Of a DNA stretch of 37,619 nt, positions 31,068 to 37,619 are shown piece by piece. Below the pieces are notes generated by a model that saw only the letters and a list, made by a program, of their open reading frames with translations, had not been told where the DNA came from and searched no databases. This DNA is from Ga0077555 sp031406575 (GTDB taxonomy: Bacteria; Pseudomonadota; Alphaproteobacteria; Rhizobiales; Hyphomicrobiaceae): assembly GCA_031406575.1 (NCBI GenBank), contig JANOHP010000054.1:1-37619 (forward strand). The letters are read 5' to 3'. Position 1 is the stretch's first letter, and each line of letters opens with the position of its first letter. Position numbers and translations under genes: made by a program.

Positions 31068-33404
31068 TCAGCTCCCCAGCGAGGATTTGGTATCCTTGCT
31101 CCAAGCACGGAAATCGTCGATCGAGGCGATCGAAGCGAAATTGCGTTGGGGCACAGGTGCCGGCTGCACTGCCTCTGTCGGCTCCGAATATCGAGAGGCC
31201 GGTGCAGCGTCGTTCGCGAACGGGCGCGCTACTGCCGCCGCCGCAGCCAGTGTTTCCGCACCGGTTCGACCCAATTTGAAATAACGGACGGCCTCGCGCA
31301 GATCGCCGACTTGGGCTTGGGCGGATTCGAGCGCTGCATTGGTCTCTTCGACGAGCGTCGCGTTGCGCTGTGTCACCTCGTCCATCGTATGGATCGCCCG
31401 GCTCACTTGGTCGATTCCGGAAGATTGCTCGTGGCTGGCGGCGGCAATTTCAGCAACGAGCCCCGCCACCTTCTACACCGACTCCGCGATCTCGCTCAGG
31501 GACGCTCCGGCCTGCTTGACGAGGCCGACGCCGACTTTCACGCTCGCATCGGACGTGATGATCTGCGTTTTGATTTCTTTCAACGCTTGGCTCGAGCGCT
31601 GGGACAGGGCACGGACTTCGTTGGCGACGACGGCAAAGCCGCGCCCCGCATCGCCAGCGCGCGCTGCTTCCACCGCCGCATTCAGAGCCAAAATGTTCGT
31701 CTGGAACGCGATCTCCTCGATGAGGACGACAATTTCCGTGATCTGGCGCGACGATTCCTCGATCTTCGCCATCGCTGCTACGGCTTCGACAGCGATCTGA
31801 CCGCCACTCGTCGCGAGAGACCGCGTCGCCGTCGCCGCCCGGTCGGCTTCCATGGCATTGCTGGCGTTTTGGCGCACCGTTGCCGCCATCTGCTCCATCG
31901 ACGCGGCGGTTTCTTCCAAGGCCGACGCCTGCTGCTCCGTGCGCTCGGCAAGATCGGACACACCCGAACCTATTTCGAGCGTGGCATCGTGGACAGACCC
32001 CGTCGACTGCGTGATGCGCGCCGTAATCGAGCTCAAAGAACCGACCATCCGGTTCACACTGCCCTGAAGCCGCAGGAGATCACCGGAGAATTGACCTTCC
32101 ATGCGCCGCGACAAATCACCGTTCGCGAGAGACGCCATGACGTCGTTGACCTGAGCGAAGGCACTGCCGATACTCTCGGCCCATACATTGAGATCACGCG
32201 ACAGCTTCGATGTCAGGTCACCATTGCTGGTGATTTTGACGCGCCGCGAGAAATCCCCCGCACTCGCTGCCGCGACGAACGTCGACAATTCCTGATGGAA
32301 CAAGTGTTCGACCTGCCGTGCGGCCTGTTCGTTGGCATGCTCTTCTGCCTGCCTAACGTGCGCGTCGATCTCGAGCCGGCGTTTCTCTATGGTGTTGTCT
32401 TTGAAGACCTGAACGGCGCGCGCGAATTCGCCGATCTCGTCACCCCGTTCGGTTCCTTCGACGACGATACTGTCATCGCCTCGTGCCAGCGACTGAACAA
32501 CTTCGATCGTCGAGGCGAGCGGCGCAAAGACTCGACCGAGGTAGAAGTAGAGCGTGGAGACGACCAGAAATAGGATGAGGCCCAACGCGGCGTAAATCGT
32601 CAGGTTGGCCTTCTGGAGAGCTTGGTGGTTCGCCGTCACGTCGGCTCCGGTCAACAGGTCCGCGATCCACGCGCCGCTGGCATTGTGAACAGGCGCAACA
32701 ATCAGTTCGAGATAGTGGTCACCAACCTGTTTGATGTCATAGAACTCACCACCATGCCCCACCGGGCGGGCCACCGCCGTTTTGGCGAAGTCAGCGGTCG
32801 CATCGATGGGAGCCCCTTTGGCCGACGACCGGATCGCAGCGTCGATTTTCAGCGTTTCTTTCAAGTCCGCGAGGGCATCGGTCGTCATGCGCCCGTAAAT
32901 TGCCACGCCGGCAAAGCGCCGCTCTGAAAACAGAGGAAACGCGAACGCGATGACCACGCGCCCGCTATCGTCCGTCAGGAGGTCGGTCGCGACCTTTTTC
33001 TCACGTAAAACTGTTTGGACGAATGACGATCCACTCCCCAATTTGCTATCGTCGGCAAAAACCAACCGGCCATTGGCATCGAGGACAGTCATGGTGTCGA
33101 TCGATCGCAGCGCCTTCAGTCTGTTGAAGGTCGGCCGTGCGGCTTTGCCGATTTCAGTCACATTGCCGTTCGAAAGCGCGGCCAGAAACTCGGCGTTCCG
33201 CGTCAGTCCGGAGAGGCCGGCTTCCATTTGCGCACGCTGCGCCGCCACGATTTTCGTCCACAGGGTGACTTTTTCCTGGATCAACGCGTGGCTGAGCCGT
33301 CGATCGAGCTGCGACTGTGCGTGTTGGCCGACCCACAGAAAGCCCAGGCCAACAGCCAAAATTGCCGCGACCGCGCCGACAACGATGCGAGCTCTCAACG
33401 TCAT
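31068..33404 (-). pseudogene. Methyl-accepting chemotaxis protein interrupted by an in-frame TAG
   Basis: Without the stop this would be a 778-residue chemoreceptor. Seen in order: TM1 (about 6-26), a periplasmic domain of about 240 residues that looks like a double Cache sensor (TMTVLDANGRLVFADDS), TM2 (268-290), a HAMP domain with GDEIGEFARAVQVFKDN, a second HAMP-like region, and the signalling domain with the hairpin tip EIAFQTNILALNAAVEAARA. The TAG at 31473-31475 falls after ...LSEIAESV; the same frame continues as KVAGLVAEIAAASHEQSSG to a normal stop at 31068. The truncated 643-residue product keeps the tip but loses much of the returning helix and its methylation region, so it is probably inactive. 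Either a nonsense mutation or a base error explains it. Start: ATG with AAGGA upstream, 27 bp after the rhodanese stop. Confidence 0.85.
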
Positions 33405-33431
33405 TGCTAGGCGTCCTTCAGGCCAACGGCC

Positions 33432-33989
33432 TTATTCGAGAGGATGAGAGGCGGCTTTCCATGCGGGATATCCATCCCGGAAATAGTAGACTTTCGTGAA
33501 ACCCCAACCGAGGGCTTTCACTGCCGCTTCCGCCGAGCGTAGGCAGCTTTCGCCGTTGCAGTAGATGACGAGTTCGGCGTCGGTTCTGAGCAGTCGGCGA
33601 AGTGCGCCATCGGTGAAGTTTGATTTGAGCTCGAGGTGTACGGCGCCCGGGATTCGCCCAGCTTCCCAATCTGCGTCGATGCGCGTGTCGATGAAACCGG
33701 CCCCGCGATCGAACAGGACCCTCGCAGCCTGGGCGTCCACGGTGGTGGCGCCGGCAACAGCCTTCGGTGATACCGCAGAGGCGTCCGTCGATACGGGTGC
33801 GGCAATCGATTTACTGGTGCCGGCTTTCGCAGTCGCTTGCACCGAGACGGGATCGGGAGCGGACCCGATCAAACCAAAACCCGATGTGTAATAAAGGAGG
33901 AACGCCGCAGCGGCCACAAACACCAACACGCCGCCCACGACACGTGATCTGCGCGGACCGACGATCGGATCTGCCGAAAAGGTTGTCAT
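33432..33989 (-). CDS. Membrane-anchored rhodanese-like domain protein
   Basis: A 185-residue protein with one N-terminal membrane helix (about 20-38), a Ser/Ala-rich linker (42-82) and a C-terminal rhodanese domain in the periplasm. Seen: FIDTRIDADWEAGRIPGAVHL, the active-site loop VIYCNGESCLRSAEAA with Cys144 and Cys149 (Cys144 is in the usual nucleophile position), and KVYYFRDGYPAWKAA. Known: rhodanese domains carry persulfide sulfur or serve as redox-sensing modules; the CNGxSC loop is a common variant with two cysteines. An in-frame ATG seven codons upstream is an alternative start. It precedes the chemoreceptor gene by 27 bp on the same strand, so the two are probably one transcript. 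Confidence 0.85.
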   Translation of the reverse strand: MTTFSADPIVGPRRSRVVGGVLVFVAAAAFLLYYTSGFGLIGSAPDPVSVQATAKAGTSKSIAAPVSTDASAVSPKAVAGATTVDAQAARVLFDRGAGFIDTRIDADWEAGRIPGAVHLELKSNFTDGALRRLLRTDAELVIYCNGESCLRSAEAAVKALGWGFTKVYYFRDGYPAWKAASHPLE

Positions 33990-34010
33990 GCGGTTGGATC
34001 TCGAGCCCAT

Positions 34011-34409
34011 TTCGTTGGTAAACGACTGTATTCACCCGGTGTTACGAATTTCCCAATGCATCCATAACGATTTGATCGTTTTGCGGGAGCGGGGGCCGGC
34101 GCGAGGCCATTTTCCGTGCAGGGTTCTCGGCTCTTGCGCGAAATAAAGGATTTTTTATCGAAGACTTTGTCGGATCGAATGAACGTGTGGTGTCTTGCCG
34201 AAGGCAGAGACAGACCGCCCGTACGTCCACAGGACCACCGAGTTGCAGGAGCTCCGCACACAGGTTCTGCTGCTCGCCAAATGCAGCCGAGCCAAACCGA
34301 CAATGTGCGCTTGCAACCTCCGTGGCACGCAATCCCCAGTTGTGCTTTGATGCCGCCGGATCAATCCTGTGTCGGGTGGCCCGAGGGGCCGGCGAAGTTG
34401 GGGACGCAA
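34011..34409. other. 399-bp intergenic region between the rhodanese and monooxygenase genes
   Basis: This is the divergent promoter region of both genes. The part next to the rhodanese gene is AT-richer and has an inverted repeat AACGAT-TTG-ATCGTT (34066-34080), a possible operator. The frame of the monooxygenase stays open upstream to 34116, but that stretch shows no domain similarity that I recognise and no ribosome site, so I leave it out of the gene. Confidence 0.5.
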
Positions 34410-36215
34410 ATGAACGATGTCGATGCTTCGTTGCACGAGCAGAAAGCGGCCGAAGCTGCGCGCCGGCAGGCCGCTGGCTGGTTGGCGGCCTTCGAAACGG
34501 CCCTCACTCGGGCGGATACCGCTGGTCTTGCGGCGCTCTTTCAAGCGGATTGCCACTGGCGCGATATCCTGGCCTTCACATGGCACCTGACCCCCACCTA
34601 TGGCCGCGAACAAATTGCTGCGAGCCTCATCGAACGCCAGAAGGCGACCAAGGCTTGCGGATTTCATCTCCCAGCCGGCCGCACGCCGCCCAGGCGCGTT
34701 CGCCGCCTCGGCGTCGAAGTGGTCGAGGCGATTTTCGAGTTCGAGACCGGCGTGGGCCGCTGCAATGGCATTTTACGGCTCACCGCAGACGCATCATCTC
34801 CCAGCAGGAGCGACATGCGGGCGTGGGTCTTTTCCACCAACCTCGAAGAACTGAAGGGCTTCGAGGAAAAGATCGGCACACACCGCCCGACTGGAGCAGC
34901 CTTCTCGCGCAATTTCGGCGGCGAGAACTGGTTCGACATGCGCCAGCGTCTCGAAGCATATGCTGATCGAGATCCTGCGGTTCTGGTGATCGGCGCGGGG
35001 CAGTCTGGCCTTGCGATCGCGGCGCGGCTGAACCAAGTCGGGGTCGATACGCTGGTCGTGGAAAAATGGGCGCGGATCGGCGACAACTGGCGTATGCGCT
35101 ATCACTCCCTGGCGCTGCACAATTCGATCGAGGTCGACCATCTTCCCTACATGCCGTTTCCCCCGACCTATCCGAAATACGTACCAAAGGACATGCTGGG
35201 CGACTGGTTCGAGATCTATGCACGCGCCATGGAAATCAACTGCTGGACCTCGACCGAGTTCATTGATGGAAGTTGGGACGAGGTGGCCAAATGCTGGACC
35301 GCTCGCCTCAAGCGCGCCGATGGCAGCGAGCGCGTCATGCGCCCTCGCCACATCGTGTTCGCCAACGGCGTCAGCAGCATTCCCTATGTCCCGACCCTCC
35401 CCGGTCTCGACACCTTCAAGGGCGACGTACTCCACTCGGAGGGCTTCGCCAACGGTGCAGCGTGGAAAGGCGGTAAGGCACTCGTCTTGGGCACCGGCAC
35501 CAGCGGCAACGACATCGCACTCGATCTGCACAGTTACGATATCGCCACGACGATCATCCAACGCGGCTCGACAACCGTCGTTTCCATCGATCCTTCGGCC
35601 AAGCTCAATTACGCGCTGTACGAAGAGGGGGCCCCACTCGATGACTGCGATATCATCGCCACCTCCGGCACGCCGCCGCTGCTGATCAAGGGCTATCAGC
35701 TTTCGATGCAGCGCATGGCGGAGCTCGACAAGGAGATGATCGAGGGCCTCAAACGCATCGGGTTCAAGTATGATATCGGCGAGGACGACACCGGCCACCA
35801 GATGAAATATCGCCGACGCGGAGGCGGCTACAATCTGGACGCCGGCAGCTCGGAGCTGATGATCAAAGGCGAGATCGGCCTATTGCAGTTCGACCGGATC
35901 GAGCGCTTCTGCGAGACTGGCGCTCTGCTGAAAGACGGGACGACGGTACCGGCCGACCTCATCGTACTTGCGACCGGCTACGAACCGCAAGCCGAACTCG
36001 TTCACCGTGCGCTCGGACCGAAAATCGCTGAGCGCGTCGGTCAAGTGTGGGGCATTGGCGAGGACGGCGAAATGGCCAATATGTTCAAGCGCACTCCGCA
36101 ACAGGGCCTGTGGTTCATCGCTGGCGGGCTGCCGCAGTGCCGTATCTACTCACGCTACTTGGCTTTACAGATCAAGGCCATGGAGGAAGGCTTGCTCGGC
36201 CCACTCCCCGCTTAG
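34410..36215 (+). CDS. Flavin-containing monooxygenase with N-terminal NTF2/SnoaL-like domain
   Basis: A two-domain protein of 601 residues. Residues 1-150 look like an NTF2/SnoaL barrel (AGWLAAFETALTRADTAGLA, CHWRDILAFTWHLTPTYG). From about 190 follows a class B flavin monooxygenase: FAD site GAGQSG (195-200), WRMRYHSLALHNSIEVDHLPY in family position (shown in part), FMO fingerprint FKGDVLHSEGF (336-346), NADPH site GTGTSG (361-366) and the late ATGYEPQ motif. The expected reaction is NADPH- and O2-dependent oxygenation of a soft nucleophile or Baeyer-Villiger oxidation; the substrate is unknown. Start: ATG 34410-34412 after GGGGA. It is the last chromosomal gene before the tRNA-Gly fragment, with no co-directional neighbour. 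Confidence 0.9.
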   Translation: MNDVDASLHEQKAAEAARRQAAGWLAAFETALTRADTAGLAALFQADCHWRDILAFTWHLTPTYGREQIAASLIERQKATKACGFHLPAGRTPPRRVRRLGVEVVEAIFEFETGVGRCNGILRLTADASSPSRSDMRAWVFSTNLEELKGFEEKIGTHRPTGAAFSRNFGGENWFDMRQRLEAYADRDPAVLVIGAGQSGLAIAARLNQVGVDTLVVEKWARIGDNWRMRYHSLALHNSIEVDHLPYMPFPPTYPKYVPKDMLGDWFEIYARAMEINCWTSTEFIDGSWDEVAKCWTARLKRADGSERVMRPRHIVFANGVSSIPYVPTLPGLDTFKGDVLHSEGFANGAAWKGGKALVLGTGTSGNDIALDLHSYDIATTIIQRGSTTVVSIDPSAKLNYALYEEGAPLDDCDIIATSGTPPLLIKGYQLSMQRMAELDKEMIEGLKRIGFKYDIGEDDTGHQMKYRRRGGGYNLDAGSSELMIKGEIGLLQFDRIERFCETGALLKDGTTVPADLIVLATGYEPQAELVHRALGPKIAERVGQVWGIGEDGEMANMFKRTPQQGLWFIAGGLPQCRIYSRYLALQIKAMEEGLLGPLPA

Positions 36216-36278
36216 CCCGCGCAATGCCTCCAGCGGCGAAACCGCCACCCCTGCCTGCGGAATGGAGAAGGCAAGACT

Positions 36279-36322
36279 TGGAGCGGGTAGGGGGAATCGA
36301 ACCCCCGTCATCAGCTTGGAAG
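36279..36322 (-). other. Attachment site: 3' fragment of tRNA-Gly(UCC)
   Basis: Read on the minus strand, the 44 bases run from the anticodon loop CTTCCAA through the anticodon 3' stem GCTGA, the variable region, the T arm GGGGG-TTCGATT-CCCCC, the acceptor 3' strand TACCCGC, discriminator T and CCA. The matching 5' half is missing: the base sequence before the loop (…GTCAAA) cannot pair with GCTGA and contains no D arm. Such 3' fragments ending at CCA mark integration into tRNA genes by tyrosine recombinases. The intact tRNA-Gly should lie at the far end of the element, to the right of this window. Confidence 0.85.
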
Positions 36323-36343
36323 TTTGACAATGACCGATTTCCG

Positions 36344-36372
36344 GGCATTTCTCTGGATTTCCAGAGAGTGCC
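36344..36372. repeat. Inverted repeat beside the attachment site
   Basis: TCTCTGG-ATTT-CCAGAGA (36350-36367) is a perfect 7-bp stem that extends outward to GGCA/TGCC (36344-36347, 36369-36372) with a small asymmetry. It stands 22 bases inside the element from the core site, where recombination-factor binding sites are usual. No T run follows on either strand. Confidence 0.5.
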
Positions 36373-36440
36373 AATTAGCCTGTGTTTATTGATTTTTTAA
36401 CTGTTCCGGGTTGCGCGAGAGTGCTACGGCATGCCCCACG

Positions 36441-36482
36441 GTGAATGCTAGAATCGGGTCTAGCATTCACGCCAGCATTCAC
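36441..36482. promoter_or_regulatory. Repeated AGCATTCAC sites upstream of the integrase gene
   Basis: GTGAATGCTAGA (36441-36452) and TCTAGCATTCAC (36459-36470) form a perfect 12-bp inverted repeat with a six-base centre. A third copy, AGCATTCAC (36474-36482), follows in the second orientation. The group ends 24 bases before the integrase start. It may be arm-type recombinase sites or an operator that controls the integrase. Confidence 0.55.
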
Positions 36483-36506
36483 CGACTGGCCAAAGGGAAA
36501 CAGCAC

Positions 36507-37619
36507 ATGCCGGTCAAGCTGACCAAGAGGGTCGTCGATGACGCCGCAATCGCAGGCAGGGCGGTCGTCCTGTTCGACACCGAGCTTCCAGGGTTCTGTT
36601 TGAAGATCACACCTGCCGGGCGGAAGGTGTTTCAGCTTCGCTACCGGATGGGCGGTCGTGGAACCAATCTGCGGACCTTTACGCTCGGGCAATTCGGCCG
36701 CCCGTGGACCGTAGAGGGCGCCCGCCGGCAAGCTCAGGCGCTGTTTGGCGATGTGCGGCGAGGCATCGATCCCGCTGCCGAGAAAAAGCGCAAGGTGGTC
36801 GAGGAACAAGGGGCACTCTCAGTCGAAACCTTATCGCGCGAATTTCTGGCGATCCACGGCAAGACCCAGTTGAAAGCGCGCTCCTACGTCGAATACGAGC
36901 GCGCATTCAGATCCTATATCAATCCTCGGCTCGGCAAGATCAGGGTCCGCGACCTGTCGCACGGCGACGTGCGCGGCCTGCATCACAGCATGCGTACGAT
37001 GACGGTGACGGCGAACCGGACAATTCAGGTCCTCAGCAAGTTCATGAGCTGGGCAATTGCTGGCGACTACCGGCCGGATCGACAGAACCCGTGCAAGGGG
37101 CTCAAGAAGTTTCCGGAGCAGCCGCGCCAACGCTACCTGTCGCCGGCCGAAATCGGGGCTGTAGGTGCTGCCATCCGCGACCTCGAGGCCGACAACACGC
37201 TGTCCCCGTGGCAGGCCGCGATATTCCGCTGCTTGTTGCTCACCGGCATGCGCTCGTCCGAGTTGCGACTCCTACAGTGGGCATCGGTCGACTTCGAGGC
37301 GGCTTTGTTCCGGCTGCCGGATTCGAAAGTCGGCAAGCGCGATATTCCAATCCCTGCCCCGGTTCGCCAAATCCTTCAAGCGTTACCGAGACTGGAGGGC
37401 TGCCCATTCGTGTTCGCGGGGCGGACGGCCGGCAAGCCACTCGCCAACACCCGCTGGCCCTGGCTGCGTATCGCGGCCAAGGCCGGCATCCCGCCAGCGC
37501 GCGTTCACGATCTGCGGCACTCCACGGCCTCTATCGGCGTCACGGCCGGGGCGTCCTTACTGCTGATCGGTGGCGTACTCGGGCACAAGTCGCAGGCCAC
37601 CACCAGCCGCTACAGCCAC
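36507..37619 (+). CDS. int: Tyrosine recombinase (site-specific integrase), C-terminus cut by the window edge
   Basis: Catalyses integration and excision of the element at tRNA-Gly(UCC). 371 codons are visible and the frame is open at the window end. Seen: an N-terminal arm-binding domain (LPGFCLKITPAGRKVFQLRYR), a core-binding helical region (about 105-200), and the catalytic domain with the complete set Arg249 (LLTGMRSSELRLL), Lys274 (PDSKVGKRDI), His334 and Arg337 (VHDLRHST), His360 (LGHKSQ) and Tyr369 (SRYSH). All active-site residues are present, so it should be functional. Only a short C-terminal tail is missing. It starts 184 bp from the att fragment and points into the element, the usual arrangement. 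Confidence 0.93.
   Translation, partial: MPVKLTKRVVDDAAIAGRAVVLFDTELPGFCLKITPAGRKVFQLRYRMGGRGTNLRTFTLGQFGRPWTVEGARRQAQALFGDVRRGIDPAAEKKRKVVEEQGALSVETLSREFLAIHGKTQLKARSYVEYERAFRSYINPRLGKIRVRDLSHGDVRGLHHSMRTMTVTANRTIQVLSKFMSWAIAGDYRPDRQNPCKGLKKFPEQPRQRYLSPAEIGAVGAAIRDLEADNTLSPWQAAIFRCLLLTGMRSSELRLLQWASVDFEAALFRLPDSKVGKRDIPIPAPVRQILQALPRLEGCPFVFAGRTAGKPLANTRWPWLRIAAKAGIPPARVHDLRHSTASIGVTAGASLLLIGGVLGHKSQATTSRYSH

Noticed and set aside
30612..32573. A 653-codon open frame on the plus strand
   Set aside because: It is antisense to the chemoreceptor gene, has no ribosome site, is Arg/Gly-rich in the manner of shadow frames of G+C-rich genes and matches no family.
36279..36355. A complete tRNA-Gly(UCC) gene
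   Set aside because: Only the 3' half from the anticodon loop to CCA is present; the bases beyond 36322 form no anticodon 5' stem or D arm.

Overview
The window reads as ordinary chromosomal DNA of a G+C-rich alphaproteobacterium, probably of the order Hyphomicrobiales. The pointers are the envC-ctpA pair, the twin-transmembrane HIG1 small protein beside a PduO-type adenosyltransferase, and the abundance of Bug-type periplasmic binding proteins and CaiB/BaiF CoA-transferases. The genus cannot be fixed from the sequence. Almost every gene is intact and most are recognisable families. The content suggests a soil- or water-dwelling heterotroph that scavenges organic acids, peptides and glycerol phosphates and processes them as CoA thioesters.

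Layout. 1-1947 (-): cell-wall genes ctpA (cut by the window edge) and envC. 2182-2976 (+): HIG1 small membrane protein and cobalamin adenosyltransferase. 3049-7858 (-): apparent operon of amidase, two tandem Bug binding proteins and a formyl-CoA-transferase-like enzyme, closed by a good terminator. 7929-8615 (-): membrane zinc peptidase. 8809-11148 (+): cysteine-less thiolase-like protein, DUF35 partner and a CoA-transferase alpha subunit without its beta subunit. 11273-16616 (+): complete dipeptide-type ABC importer with a plausible promoter. 16750-17975 (+): two secreted proteins, one with an internal repeat and one with an ADYC domain. 18006-19688 (-): EamA exporter and HD-domain hydrolase. 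19793-22082 (+): a second CaiB/BaiF transferase and a secreted NodB-type deacetylase. 22133-23278 (-): alpha-methylacyl-CoA racemase, divergent from a NIPSNAP protein. 23776-28227 (-): ugpB-A-E-C importer, with a 169-bp repeat element between ugpB and ugpA. 28378-30742 (-): enoyl-CoA hydratase and a ThDP-dependent enzyme. 31068-33989 (-): membrane rhodanese and a chemoreceptor gene broken by one in-frame amber codon. 34410-36215 (+): flavin monooxygenase with an NTF2-like N-terminal extension.

The right end changes character. A 44-bp 3' fragment of tRNA-Gly(UCC), cut at the anticodon loop, is followed by AT-richer DNA with inverted repeats and a tyrosine-recombinase gene that runs to the window edge. 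This is the left junction of an integrative element; its cargo lies beyond the window.

The most interesting points are that junction, the amber-interrupted chemoreceptor, the cysteine-less thiolase/DUF35 pair with an orphan CoA-transferase subunit (a candidate acyl-CoA aldolase module), the duplicated Bug genes that share leader sequence, and a hairpin that could mask the ribosome-binding site of the deacetylase gene. I found no CRISPR array, no rRNA and no obvious defence system.
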